In this document: positions 34,779 through 44,559 of the stretch, piece after piece | Numbering within the stretch: position 1 is the stretch's first letter | How the letters are laid out: each line of letters starts with the position of its first letter | Assembly: GCA_900315595.1 (NCBI GenBank) | Contig: OMZQ01000009.1 | Span: forward strand, 1 to 56,294 | DNA: 56,294 nucleotides | Direction: 5' to 3' | Source: an uncultured Eubacteriales bacterium | Lineage (GTDB): Bacteria > Bacillota > Clostridia > Oscillospirales > Oscillospiraceae | Translations under genes and position numbers: made by a program | The notes under the pieces: generated by a model | Databases searched by the model: none | What the model was told of the DNA's origin: nothing | What the model saw: the letters and a program-made list of their open reading frames with translations, nothing else

Positions 34779-35984
34779 ATGGCAAAGCAGAAATTCAATA
34801 GAACCAAGCCCCATGTCAATATCGGCACCATCGGCCATATTGACCACGGCAAGACCACTCTGACCGCGGCCATCACCAAGTATCTGGCTATGTTGGGCGG
34901 CGCTGAGTACACCGACTACTCTTCCATCGATAAGGCTCCCGAAGAGAGAGAGCGCGGCATCACCATCAACACTGCTCACGTTGAGTATGAGACTGCTGCC
35001 CGCCACTACGCCCACGTCGACTGCCCGGGCCACGCCGACTACATCAAGAACATGATCACCGGCGCTGCTCAGATGGACGGTGCGATCCTTGTTATCGCTG
35101 CCTCCGACGGCCCCATGGCTCAGACCAAGGAGCACCTGCTGCTCGCCCGTCAGGTCAACGTTCCTTCCGTTCTGGTTTTCCTGAACAAGTGCGACCAGGT
35201 TGACGACGAAGAGCTGCTCGAGCTCGTTGAGATGGAAGTCCGCGAGACCCTCGACTTCTACGGCTTCCCCGGCGACGACACCCCGATCATCCGCGGCTCC
35301 GCTCTGAACGCTCTGGTTTCCGAGTCCACCGATCCCAACGCCCCCGAGTACGCCTGCATCAAGGAGCTCATGGACGCTGTCGATACCTGGATCCCCACTC
35401 CCGCCCGTAACGACGATATGCCCTTCCTGATGCCCGTTGAGGACGTCTTCACCATCTCCGGCCGCGGCACTGTTGCCACCGGTCGTGTCGAGCGTGGTGT
35501 CATCAAGAAGATGGAGCCCGTCGAGATCGTTGGTCTGTCCGACGAGAAGAAGAACACCGTTGTCACCGACATCGAGATGTTCCACAAGCTGCTTGACTTC
35601 GCTGAGGCCGGCGACAACATCGGCGCTCTGCTCCGCGGCGTTGACAAGAAGTCCATCGAGCGCGGCCAGGTTCTGGCTAAGCCCGGTTCCATTCATCCCC
35701 ACACCAAGTTCAAGGGCCAGGTTTACGTCCTGACCAAGGAAGAAGGCGGCCGTCATACCCCGTTCTTCAACAACTATCGCCCCCAGTTCTACTTCCGTAC
35801 CACCGACGTGACCGGCATCATCTCCCTGCCCGAAGGCGTTGAGATGTGCATGCCCGGCGACAACGTCGATATGGACGTCGAGCTGATCACCCCGATCGCC
35901 ATTGAGAACGGCCTCCGCTTCGCTATCCGCGAAGGCGGCAGAACCGTCGGCTCCGGTGTCGTCATCGCCATCAACGAGGACTAA
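34779..35984 (+). CDS. tuf: Elongation factor Tu
   Basis: 401 aa. GHIDHGKTT at 19-27, DCPGHAD, NKCD and the RGITI effector loop are intact. Domain II reads [14 protein letters not shown] where many EF-Tu have RG-x-VKVGD, and the C-terminal domain ends in VVIAINED. It delivers aminoacyl-tRNA to the ribosome. Codon choice is strongly biased to C- and T-ending codons (GCT, GGC, ATC), as expected for very high expression. It ends at a strong terminator. Confidence 0.98.
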   Translation: MAKQKFNRTKPHVNIGTIGHIDHGKTTLTAAITKYLAMLGGAEYTDYSSIDKAPEERERGITINTAHVEYETAARHYAHVDCPGHADYIKNMITGAAQMDGAILVIAASDGPMAQTKEHLLLARQVNVPSVLVFLNKCDQVDDEELLELVEMEVRETLDFYGFPGDDTPIIRGSALNALVSESTDPNAPEYACIKELMDAVDTWIPTPARNDDMPFLMPVEDVFTISGRGTVATGRVERGVIKKMEPVEIVGLSDEKKNTVVTDIEMFHKLLDFAEAGDNIGALLRGVDKKSIERGQVLAKPGSIHPHTKFKGQVYVLTKEEGGRHTPFFNNYRPQFYFRTTDVTGIISLPEGVEMCMPGDNVDMDVELITPIAIENGLRFAIREGGRTVGSGVVIAINED

Positions 35985-36009
35985 TCCGAATCGGCTGATT
36001 TGCACAACC

Positions 36010-36045
36010 AATCGCCCCGGCTCATCGAGCCGGGGCGATTTTTCT
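36010..36045 (+). terminator. Intrinsic terminator after tuf
   Basis: AATCGCCCCGGCTC, ATC loop, GAGCCGGGGCGATT, then TTT. It closes the str operon. Confidence 0.92.
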
Positions 36046-36094
36046 ACATTCCCGCATGAGCCACGCCAATTCTTCAACAAAATATTCCGCACGG

Positions 36095-36123
36095 TGAAAC
36101 TTTTTTCCGCCTCCCCTCGACAC
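36095..36123 (+). promoter_or_regulatory. Likely ECF-sigma-dependent autoregulatory promoter
   Basis: TGAAACTTTT (-35 type) and CGACAC (36118-36123), with 17 bp between AAC and CGAC. This is the AAC...CG(A/T)C architecture of ECF promoters rather than sigma-A, and it lies directly before an ECF sigma gene. Confidence 0.6.
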
Positions 36124-36159
36124 TAAGGGTGTTCCCATTCAAAAACAACGGAGGAAGAA

Positions 36160-36702
36160 ATGACAGAAGCCAAATTGCTCCAGCAACTCCAATGCGGCGA
36201 AGAGTCCGCGTTGGAGGCGCTGATCCGCCGCTACTCGGCGTACGTTGTGGCGGTCATACACAGCCGCGGCAGGGGAATCCTGACCGCAGAGGATGAGGAA
36301 GAGCTTGCCTCGGACGTCTTTCTCGCCCTCTGGGACGGGGCGGACGCGATCCGGGGCGAAACGCTTCGTCCCTGGCTTGCGCAGGTCGCCGTATATAAGA
36401 CCGTGGACCGCCTCCGACGGCACAAAATCAGTCTGCCGATGACGGATTCCACGGCCGTCGCTCCGGACACCGTCGGCGAAGCGCTGGAACAACAAGAAGA
36501 CGTTCTCGCCCTGAGAAAGGCGCTTTGCTCCCTGTCGGACGAGGATCGGGAGATCTTCCGGCGTTTTTATGCTCTGGATCAGACTGCCGATCAAATCGCG
36601 TCCGGGATGAGCCTACCGGCAGCGACGGTTCGCACACGCCTCCGGCGAGGACGCAAAAAGCTCAAGCTCCTCTTGGAGGAGCAAGCATCGGGAGGAAGTT
36701 GA
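36160..36702 (+). CDS. ECF-type RNA polymerase sigma factor
   Basis: 180 aa. Region 2 (about 8-85) has CGEESALEALIRRYS, the -10-recognition helix and the DVFLALWDGADAIRG motif. Region 4 (about 115-172) has the helix-turn-helix FRRFYALDQTADQIASGMSLPAATVRTRLRRGRKKLK. No regions 1 and 3, so it is group 4. AACGGAGGAAG precedes the ATG. The next gene encodes a membrane protein that may hold it inactive. It probably activates its own operon, including the ABC exporter. Confidence 0.93.
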   Translation: MTEAKLLQQLQCGEESALEALIRRYSAYVVAVIHSRGRGILTAEDEEELASDVFLALWDGADAIRGETLRPWLAQVAVYKTVDRLRRHKISLPMTDSTAVAPDTVGEALEQQEDVLALRKALCSLSDEDREIFRRFYALDQTADQIASGMSLPAATVRTRLRRGRKKLKLLLEEQASGGS

Positions 36703-36706
36703 GAGT

Positions 36707-37975
36707 ATGAAGCATATTGACAGCCTGCTGCGGAAGGCCGAAGTCTGGGAGAAGATCTCGGCCCCCGCCCCGGATCAGGTCCCGCCGCTTTCCCGGGCGC
36801 GGGAGGAGCAAATTCTGACCCGCACGCTCAGCGCCGTTCGACGCCGCGCTGCGGGAGACGTAATACACGACGCCGCAGATATAGAACAGGAGGTTCATCC
36901 AATCATGGCAAAACGGCAGAATTCCAAGCGAACCTGGCTCGTCGGCGCGTCTGCGGCGGCAGCCGTCATCCTGCTGATCGCCGGCCTGTGGTTCTTCCCG
37001 AGACGCGGCAAGGCTGACCCCGGGTCCGCCGCGACAAGTCCCAACAGCGCAGCGGAAGTCTCCGCCCCGTCCGCGACGGACACCGGCTGGAGGATCGAGC
37101 CGGATATCGAGCCGGACGTCCAGGCTGCCATCGACGCCCGGGAATCCGGCCTGTTCTGGAAGGTGGACCCCGCTCTGCCCGACGCTGACAATCTTGCCCT
37201 CTGGTCGTTCCGGTCTTTTGATTGCAGAGCCCTCTGGCCGGAGCTCCGCGCCGCCGTGTTCCCCGATGCGACGGACACGGCGCCTGCGGAGGAAACAGAA
37301 TACTGCACGCGCTATCGTTTGGAAATCGACGGAAAGGCCGTGTGGGTGGACGTCGGCGCGGACTTCATCCAGCTCGACGGCGAGACCAAAAACCGTCGGG
37401 TGTTCCACCTCAAGCAGAAGGTCGTTCTCGACTATGTCGACCGGATCCGGGAATGGTTCGCAGCACGGACCGACCTCGAGCTGGTTCCATGGGACGGGCC
37501 GATCGGAAACATTCATCCCGCCAAGGCCTATACGCTTTCCCTCGACGGTCTCCCGGTCAACCCGAACACAAGTCACCAATCGCAAAGTGTTTCGAGTGCG
37601 TTCAGTGCTCTGTGCGCATGGAGAGATGGCTTCGTCAGCCTGACCGTACCGATCGAAGCCGTGGAACGGACGAAGGCCCTGCATCCGGACGGCTCCCTGA
37701 CGGGGGAGGACCTGCGCCTGGCAGCAGCTCTTACCACGCAGGAAACCGTGCAGACTGCGAAGAACTGGACAGTCGTTGAAGTCCTCCGCACCTGCCGCCT
37801 GACCTATGGGCTCGACCTGGAGCAGAATACCATCCTGCCGATCTATACCGTGACCGGAAAGCGCTACGTCGTGATCCGGCAAGCGGACGGGACGGACAGC
37901 TCGGAGATACAGGAACTGGAGTACCGCTTCAATGCGATCACCGGCGAGCTGCTCAACGGAAAGGTCGGATTCTGA
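36707..37975 (+). CDS. Putative membrane anti-sigma factor
   Basis: 422 aa, not assigned to a named family. The first 75 residues are cytosolic with helix-rich HIDSLLRKAEVWEKI and a hydrophilic stretch, as expected for a sigma-binding domain, then one transmembrane segment (76-97), a basic stop (PRRGK) and a large outer region of about 320 residues. There is no HxxxCxxC zinc motif, so it is not a ZAS-type anti-sigma. It begins 5 bp after the sigma gene. The outer domain could sense an envelope signal; this is inference from position and topology. Confidence 0.7.
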   Translation: MKHIDSLLRKAEVWEKISAPAPDQVPPLSRAREEQILTRTLSAVRRRAAGDVIHDAADIEQEVHPIMAKRQNSKRTWLVGASAAAAVILLIAGLWFFPRRGKADPGSAATSPNSAAEVSAPSATDTGWRIEPDIEPDVQAAIDARESGLFWKVDPALPDADNLALWSFRSFDCRALWPELRAAVFPDATDTAPAEETEYCTRYRLEIDGKAVWVDVGADFIQLDGETKNRRVFHLKQKVVLDYVDRIREWFAARTDLELVPWDGPIGNIHPAKAYTLSLDGLPVNPNTSHQSQSVSSAFSALCAWRDGFVSLTVPIEAVERTKALHPDGSLTGEDLRLAAALTTQETVQTAKNWTVVEVLRTCRLTYGLDLEQNTILPIYTVTGKRYVVIRQADGTDSSEIQELEYRFNAITGELLNGKVGF

Positions 37976-38029
37976 TCCTATCAATTCAATTAAATAGATA
38001 ATTGAATCTGACGTTGGAGGGAGCTTGCG

Positions 38030-38839
38030 TTGTTTTCGTTTTATTTGAAAAAGCTGATCCCCTGTCCGGCGACCTGGGTCGGCGCGGTCATTCTCTTTCT
38101 GTCCATGCTCTTCGTGTTTACGGACTACCGGCACCCGGACCCCGAGATGATTTATTTCTTCCAGTCCGCAATGTCCCTTGGGATCACGCACTGGTTTCTG
38201 CCGGTCGCCACGGTGCTTCCGATCTGTTACGTCCGCTATGCGCTTGAGCAGGGCGCAGCATGGCAGTTCCCGCTGCTGCGCACTTCGCCGCTGCGATACT
38301 CCGTGAGCGGGCTTCTGGCCGCCTTCGTATCCGGCGCATGGATCGTCGTACTCGCATCTGCCCTGTTCGTGCTGTTCCTCTACCTGGCCTATGCATGCCC
38401 GGGCAGCCTTTCGCTTCAGTCCGTTCTGTCTGCGGGGCCGTTCTATGCCCGACTGCCCCGGATCGTATTTTTCCTGCTCTTAGTGGCTGTTCTGGCCGGA
38501 TGCGGCGGCATGTATGCAGCGGTTTCCTACGCCGTTTCGGGCTTCTGCCGGAATCAGTATATCTGTGCGGCTTCGCCGATGCTGCTCTATTTCGCAGCAA
38601 CCTATTCCACGCAGTATCTGGTCTATTACCGCAAATTTGTGGCAGGAACGGTCCCGCCGCTGAGTAAAGACTGGATCTCCTACCTCGATCCGGCCATGCT
38701 GCCGGTGGGCCTTGGCTCGAACATGGAGAACGGACCGGAGGGCGGGCTGGTGTATTATGCTGTCTATCTCTCGGCGGTGCTCCTGGTCTGCGGCGGCCTG
38801 TTCCACCTTCGGCTGCGAAGGAGGCTGAAAAATGGGTGA
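38030..38839 (+). CDS. ABC-2-type transporter membrane protein
   Basis: 269 aa from TTG at 38030, which follows GGAGGGAG; an ATG would cut off the first helix. About six hydrophobic segments are seen (for example GAVILFLSMLFVF, SGLLAAFVSGAWIVVLASALFVLFLY, VFFLLLVAVLAGCGGMYAAV). No ATPase or substrate-binding domain. It pairs with the next membrane protein and the ATPase at 39796 to form an exporter. Its 3' end overlaps the next gene by 8 bp. Confidence 0.8.
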   Translation: MFSFYLKKLIPCPATWVGAVILFLSMLFVFTDYRHPDPEMIYFFQSAMSLGITHWFLPVATVLPICYVRYALEQGAAWQFPLLRTSPLRYSVSGLLAAFVSGAWIVVLASALFVLFLYLAYACPGSLSLQSVLSAGPFYARLPRIVFFLLLVAVLAGCGGMYAAVSYAVSGFCRNQYICAASPMLLYFAATYSTQYLVYYRKFVAGTVPPLSKDWISYLDPAMLPVGLGSNMENGPEGGLVYYAVYLSAVLLVCGGLFHLRLRRRLKNG

Positions 38840-39668
38840 GCTCCTTTCCCTGACGCGGAACAGTCTGCGGCGTCAGCTCGGGCGGCCGCGGGTCGTTGTC
38901 GCGGTCCTGCTCACGGTCTGCTGCTCGCTTCTGGCCTTTTTCGAGGTGCCGGCCTACCTGGCGGCACACGACGCCCGGCTGCAGGCGCTGGAACCGTTTA
39001 TCTTCCTCTTCGCCGGCGTCCGCCCGGAGCTTCCGGTGCTCTCGGTCTTTTTGGTGCTGGCAGGCGACGCGCCATTCTTCCACACCGGCCTGGACAGTAC
39101 CCTGAGCCGCACGACCAGGCGAAAGTGGCTGCTCGCACAGCTCACAGCGGTCTTGGTTCTGACCCTGCTTTGGCTGATTTTCTTCCTGCTCTGCTCTCTC
39201 TGCCTGTTCGGAAGAGACCTGCTTTCTTTGGATAATCGGTGGAGTGCGCTCGGCAGAGTCCTGGCGCAGACCGGACGCGGCGAAGCGGCGGGGTTTGGTC
39301 TCGGGGCAAAGCCCAGCATGGATCTGATCCAGGGCCGGACGCCGATTGGAGCCTTCGGCGTGATCCTCCTGCTCAACGGAATGCAATATGTCTGCATCGC
39401 CATGTGGTGCATGACGCTGAACCTTTGGACGAAGCGGAGCTACGGCAGCGTCCTGCTGGTGGTTTTCTGGCTCCTGCGCCGGGTCGGGGCAAGCGGCGAC
39501 GGATGGCAGGTTCTGAACTGGCTGAATCCGATCGGACTGACCGCACTCGGCGCCTGGGATGTCCAGCCGCAAACCGCCCTGCGGATCGGCGGGATCTTCG
39601 TGCTGGAGGTCGCCGCGCTGTGGTTCTTCTCCCTGCGCCGCTTCCGCCGCATGGACGTGACGAAGTAG
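38832..39668 (+). CDS. Second ABC exporter membrane protein
   Basis: 278 aa. Hydrophobic stretches VVVAVLLTVCCSLLAFFEV, AVLVLTLLWLIFFLLCSLCLF, a helix around GVILLLNGMQYVCIAMWC, and a C-terminal anchor IGGIFVLEVAALWFF. It is most likely the partner permease of the previous protein, though sequence similarity between the two is low. Overlap of start and stop suggests coupled translation. Substrate unknown. Confidence 0.75.
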   Translation: MGELLSLTRNSLRRQLGRPRVVVAVLLTVCCSLLAFFEVPAYLAAHDARLQALEPFIFLFAGVRPELPVLSVFLVLAGDAPFFHTGLDSTLSRTTRRKWLLAQLTAVLVLTLLWLIFFLLCSLCLFGRDLLSLDNRWSALGRVLAQTGRGEAAGFGLGAKPSMDLIQGRTPIGAFGVILLLNGMQYVCIAMWCMTLNLWTKRSYGSVLLVVFWLLRRVGASGDGWQVLNWLNPIGLTALGAWDVQPQTALRIGGIFVLEVAALWFFSLRRFRRMDVTK

Positions 39669-39679
39669 AGCGAAATACG

Positions 39680-39799
39680 ATGGAATTACTTGGCGGATTC
39701 CCCCTCCGGTCGGCCCTCGCGCTGAATCTCGCAATCATCTTTCCCTTCAGCCTCCTCGGCTGGCGGCTTATTCGCTGGAAGAAAAGGAGAAGCCTATGA
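39680..39799 (+). CDS. 39-aa single-helix membrane protein
   Basis: Begins MELLGGFPLRSALALNLAII, then FPFSLLGWRLIRW and a basic tail KKRRSL. The hydrophobic core suits one transmembrane helix with its C-terminus inside. The stop overlaps the ATPase start (ATGA). The ribosome site is weak. It sits between the permease and ATPase genes, so it may be a small transporter subunit or a coupling device for ATPase translation. Confidence 0.6.
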   Translation: MELLGGFPLRSALALNLAIIFPFSLLGWRLIRWKKRRSL

Positions 39800-40428
39800 T
39801 CATCCTGAAAAACGTATCGAAGACCTTCCAGGACAAGACTGTCCTGCAGAAGACAGATCTGACCGTGGAAAGCGGGACCATCACCGGGTTCATTGGGCGC
39901 AACGGCTCCGGGAAGACCGTGCTGTTGAAACTGATCTGCGGACTGATGCTGCCCACGACCGGGACGGTCACGGTGGACGGGGTGCAGGTCGGCCGGGACC
40001 GCGACTTTGCCCCCGATGCCGGGGTGCTGATCGAGACGCCGAGCTTCATCCACTACGAATCCGGCCTGCGAAACCTCCGCGCCCTGGCGGCGATTCGCAG
40101 GAAGATCAGCGTGGAGCAGGTGAAGGACGCGATTTGTCTGGTTGGTCTGGACCCGGAGGACAAGAAGCGGGTCGGGAAGTACTCCCTCGGTATGCGGCAG
40201 CGGCTCGGCATCGCCCAGGCCATCATGGAAGACCCGTCGCTGATCATCCTCGACGAGCCGATGAACGGCTTGGACAAAGAGGGCGTAGAGGAAATGCGCG
40301 TCCTCTTCTCGAACCTGCGCGGCGAGGGCAAGACGATCCTGCTCGCCTCCCACTCCGCCGAGGACGTCGATCTGCTCTGTGACGCAGTCTACGAGCTTGA
40401 CAACGGCGCAATGGAGCGGGTGCGGTAG
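39796..40428 (+). CDS. ABC transporter ATP-binding protein
   Basis: 210 aa, short but complete. Walker A GRNGSGKT at 34-41, signature YSLGMRQR at 129-136 (LSGGQ position reads SLGMR), Walker B LIILDEP at 149-155, switch His in LLASHSAEDVDLL. It powers export with the two permeases encoded just before it. The SLGM signature is typical of the bacteriocin/lantibiotic-immunity and multidrug ABC-2 type. Last gene of the ECF operon. Confidence 0.93.
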   Translation: MIILKNVSKTFQDKTVLQKTDLTVESGTITGFIGRNGSGKTVLLKLICGLMLPTTGTVTVDGVQVGRDRDFAPDAGVLIETPSFIHYESGLRNLRALAAIRRKISVEQVKDAICLVGLDPEDKKRVGKYSLGMRQRLGIAQAIMEDPSLIILDEPMNGLDKEGVEEMRVLFSNLRGEGKTILLASHSAEDVDLLCDAVYELDNGAMERVR

Positions 40429-40452
40429 CAGCTCCGTTGCCGGTCGAACGAA

Positions 40453-40487
40453 AAATCCCCCGCTCCGGGATTGGAGCGGGGGATTCC
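40453..40487. terminator. Bidirectional terminator between convergent operons
   Basis: AATCCCCCGCTCC, GGGATT loop, GGAGCGGGGGATT. It separates the ABC exporter operon from ftsZ. Confidence 0.88.
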
Positions 40488-40495
40488 TTACGGCT

Positions 40496-41638
<1,143 letters not shown>

Positions 41639-41668
41639 GAATACGCCCTCCTATGTATCTATCGTTTT

Positions 41669-41685
41669 CTGCATCCGAAATGCAG
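41669..41685 (-). other. Hairpin in the ftsZ leader
   Basis: CTGCAT-TTCGG-ATGCAG on the minus strand, between the ftsZ promoter and its ribosome site. It has no T run. Confidence 0.4.
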
Positions 41686-41717
41686 TATGCGCAGAATAAG
41701 CACATTTATACCTTTAC

Positions 41718-41746
41718 ATTTTATCTTGCTTTTGCGAAATAGTCAA
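41718..41746 (-). promoter_or_regulatory. Sigma-A promoter of ftsZ
   Basis: On the minus strand TTGACT (41746-41741), 17 bp, TAAAAT (41723-41718). Confidence 0.82.
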
Positions 41747-41783
41747 TCTGTATTTTGCTTTTTTTAAAGATTTTTCAAAATTT

Positions 41784-43223
41784 TTATCCGAAGGGGAGGA
41801 AGTGCCCCTTGTTGTCCTCGGTAAAGGTGAGGTCGATGGTCCCGGATTTCTCCGCTCCGAGCTCCGCCAGGACCGAAGCAAGGTAATTCAGCTTGTAGGA
41901 GAGGTTCTCCGTGTTGCCCAGCTTGATCTCGTACTGGGTCCCGTACCAGAGAATCAGATCGTAGGAGGTCGAAACGTCCAGCGATACGATCTCCTTGGCA
42001 AAGCTGGACTGCTCCAGAAGCGGCAGAACGGCGACGGTTGCGTCCCGCTTGGCAGCGATCTCGGAAAGGTCTGCGCCGGGCGTGGCGACCGGCTTGATAT
42101 AGTCGCCGATCTGCGGCGTCTCAATGGGCATGCCCGTCACAGTCAGATGGCCCTTGACGCTCTGTTCGTTGGCCTGCTCCAGAACGCGCCCCTCACGGCT
42201 GATCAGCCACCAAAGGCCGTGCTCGTCCTGAATGCCGTAGGTGACGGTGAACTCTGATACCGTAATGATCACGGTGTTGGGCAGCTTTTTCCGGATCTGG
42301 ATCTCGTTGATGTAGGGCAGCTCTGCGTGGATGCGGGAAGCCACCGCGGCCTTGCTCAGGCTCAGCAGATTGTCGTCGATGCTGATGCCGGAGGCGGCCA
42401 CGATCTCCTCAGGCGTGTAGTAACTGAAGCTGCCCTCTACCACTGCGCCGCCCTGCGGCGCAGCCGGCAGAGTCTCCGGGGGAGCCGCTTCGGTCTGCAC
42501 GGGCGCAGTCTCGGACTCCGAAAAGACATCCTCGCCGCTTGCGGCCGGGGCTGTGTCTTCCGCCGCAGAAGGCTCTGCGTACCCGCTTTCCGATTCAACG
42601 GAAGCGGTAGAAGCCTCCGCCGGGAAGGTCGTTTCCGTTCCGTTCCGGGGCGAGACGTCGCTGGCAAGGACCTTCGTGTTGTTCACGCCGGTCTGCACCA
42701 CGTTGATGTGCTTGACCTTGAAAAAGATCAGCATAGCCAGCACGATCACGCCGACCACCGCCAGCATGGTCACGAATTTGAAGCCGAAGTTCGTGTTGTA
42801 AATGCGGTGCGGCTTTTTCTTCTTGCGCTTCGGCACGGTTTTTTCGCGTTCCGGTTTTTTCGCCTGCTGTCTGCGGCGCTCGTCCGGCTTTGCAGCGCCC
42901 TGCTCCGGCGTGCGGGTCCGGGGCTGCGCCTCGCTCCGCTCGCGCGGCGGCGTGCGCCGGGGCTGGGGACGGCGCTCCCGCGGATCGGGTTCGCGGCGCG
43001 TCTGCGCGGCCCGGCGCGGCGCTTCGGAGCGGGCGGCGTTTGCTGCGGGATGACGATCCTGCGCGTCCTGCTGCGCCAGACGCTGCTGTCTGGCGCGGGC
43101 CTGACTTGACATCGTTCCGCTCTGCCGGCGCGGAGGCTGCGGGCCGCCCGGACGGCGAGGCCGTTCCTGTGTCGCTGCGCGCCCGCGCTCCTCCGGAGAT
43201 CGCGGTCTTCTGTTTTCGTCCAT
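41784..43223 (-). CDS. ftsQ: Cell division protein FtsQ/DivIB
   Basis: 479 aa, much longer than most FtsQ (about 270). Residues 1-140 are an Arg/Pro/Gln-rich cytosolic tail without folds. A transmembrane helix runs 149-169. A Ser/Thr/Glu/Ala-rich low-complexity stretch (about 185-265) separates it from the POTRA domain, which starts at YYTPEEIVAASGISIDDNLL and includes ELPYINEIQIRKKLPNTV. The C-terminal beta region follows. It links FtsL and the PBP at the septum. It overlaps no gene and begins 19 bp after murA. Confidence 0.9.
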   Translation of the reverse strand: MDENRRPRSPEERGRAATQERPRRPGGPQPPRRQSGTMSSQARARQQRLAQQDAQDRHPAANAARSEAPRRAAQTRREPDPRERRPQPRRTPPRERSEAQPRTRTPEQGAAKPDERRRQQAKKPEREKTVPKRKKKKPHRIYNTNFGFKFVTMLAVVGVIVLAMLIFFKVKHINVVQTGVNNTKVLASDVSPRNGTETTFPAEASTASVESESGYAEPSAAEDTAPAASGEDVFSESETAPVQTEAAPPETLPAAPQGGAVVEGSFSYYTPEEIVAASGISIDDNLLSLSKAAVASRIHAELPYINEIQIRKKLPNTVIITVSEFTVTYGIQDEHGLWWLISREGRVLEQANEQSVKGHLTVTGMPIETPQIGDYIKPVATPGADLSEIAAKRDATVAVLPLLEQSSFAKEIVSLDVSTSYDLILWYGTQYEIKLGNTENLSYKLNYLASVLAELGAEKSGTIDLTFTEDNKGHFLPFG

Positions 43224-43241
43224 ATCGTGTACCTCCGTGGG

Positions 43242-44504
43242 TCAGGGGGTTGTTCTCTTTGGTTCGTCGGCCTCAGCGTCTGCGCCGAGGCTCCGTAAGA
43301 TCGGGATCAGATCCTGATACCCCCGGTCCAGAAGCCCGGCGTGGGAGATCAGGGTTTCGCCGTCCGCGCCGAGGGCGGCGCAGACCATGGCAGCGCCGCC
43401 GCGGAGGTCGGTCGCGTCCACGGCAGCGCCGTGGAGACTTGGAACGCCCCGAATGCGGATCAGCGTTCCGCCGCCTTCGATCCTTGCGCCCATCTTCTCC
43501 AGAGCGGGCAGGTGTCGGAAGCGGTTCTCGAAGACCGTCTCCTCCAGAACGGTCGAGCCCTCCGCGCGCAGAAGCGCCGCCGTCAGCGGAGCCTGGGCGT
43601 CGGTGGGGAAGTCGGGGTAGGGCCCGGTGCGGACCGGCGGGATTGCCCGCCGCGCTGTGCCGTGGATGGTAATGCTGTCCGCGCCGTCCTCAATGGTGCA
43701 GCCGGCGGCTTGCAGGGCCTGCGTGACCGGAGCAAGCTGCGCCGGGATCAGCCCGGTCAGGGTCAGCGCTCCGCCCGCACAGGCTGCGGCGCAGAGATAG
43801 GTCGCCGCCTCCATCCGGTCGGGCAGAATCCGGTGCTCGGCCCCGTGCTGGGGCCGGGGCGTCAGGGTCAGACAGGCTGTGCCGACGCCCGTCAGCTCTG
43901 CGCCGCAGGCGGTCAGAAACGCGCAGAGGTCGTCGATCTCCGGTTCCCGGGCTGCGCCGAGGATGCGAACCGATCCCGCCGCCCCGAGGGCGGCAAGCAG
44001 AAGGTTTTCCGTTGCCCCGACGCTCGGGTAGCGCAGGATCACGGTCCCGCTCCGAGGTCTTCCCCGGGCGATCAGCCCGCTGCTTTCGCAGGCGGTCTCC
44101 ACGCCGAGAGACTCCAGACCGGAGCGATGGAGGTCCAGCGGCCTTGCCCCGAGGACGCAGCCGCCGGGCAAGGGGATCTCCGCCGCCCCGAAGGCGGTCA
44201 GAAGCGCCCCGAGGAACAGAACGGAGGACCGCAGCCGCCCGGCCAGCCGGTGGTCGATCGGACCGGGCCGAAGACCGGTGCTGTCCACTCGCAGCGTATC
44301 TCCCGTGCGAACGCAGGTGACGCCCTGCGCCGCCAAAAGCTCTTGCGTGATCTCCACGTCCCGAATGGCGGGACAGTTGTGCAGAATGAATCGTCCCCGG
44401 ATCGCCGCCGTTGCTGTCAAAATCGGCAGAACGGCGTTTTTCCCGCCGTGGACGCGGACGGCGCCGCAAAGCGGCCTCCCGCCCCGAATCCGGATGCGTT
44501 CCAA
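43242..44504 (-). CDS. murA: UDP-N-acetylglucosamine 1-carboxyvinyltransferase
   Basis: 420 aa. Lys22-Asn23 in HGGKNAVLPIL, catalytic Cys116 in PLPGGCVLGARPLDLH (fosfomycin target residue, present), and LLDRGYQDLIPILR near the C-terminus. It is the first committed step of peptidoglycan synthesis, adding enolpyruvate to UDP-GlcNAc. Here it sits between murG and ftsQ, where murB/murC often are. Its place makes MurA rather than EPSP synthase (AroA), which is not in this window. Confidence 0.95.
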   Translation of the reverse strand: MERIRIRGGRPLCGAVRVHGGKNAVLPILTATAAIRGRFILHNCPAIRDVEITQELLAAQGVTCVRTGDTLRVDSTGLRPGPIDHRLAGRLRSSVLFLGALLTAFGAAEIPLPGGCVLGARPLDLHRSGLESLGVETACESSGLIARGRPRSGTVILRYPSVGATENLLLAALGAAGSVRILGAAREPEIDDLCAFLTACGAELTGVGTACLTLTPRPQHGAEHRILPDRMEAATYLCAAACAGGALTLTGLIPAQLAPVTQALQAAGCTIEDGADSITIHGTARRAIPPVRTGPYPDFPTDAQAPLTAALLRAEGSTVLEETVFENRFRHLPALEKMGARIEGGGTLIRIRGVPSLHGAAVDATDLRGGAAMVCAALGADGETLISHAGLLDRGYQDLIPILRSLGADAEADEPKRTTP

Positions 44505-44559
44505 CGCCCGACCTCCTCTCCTGCCATTCTATGCGGCAGGGGGCGTTCAGGTGCGCGGA

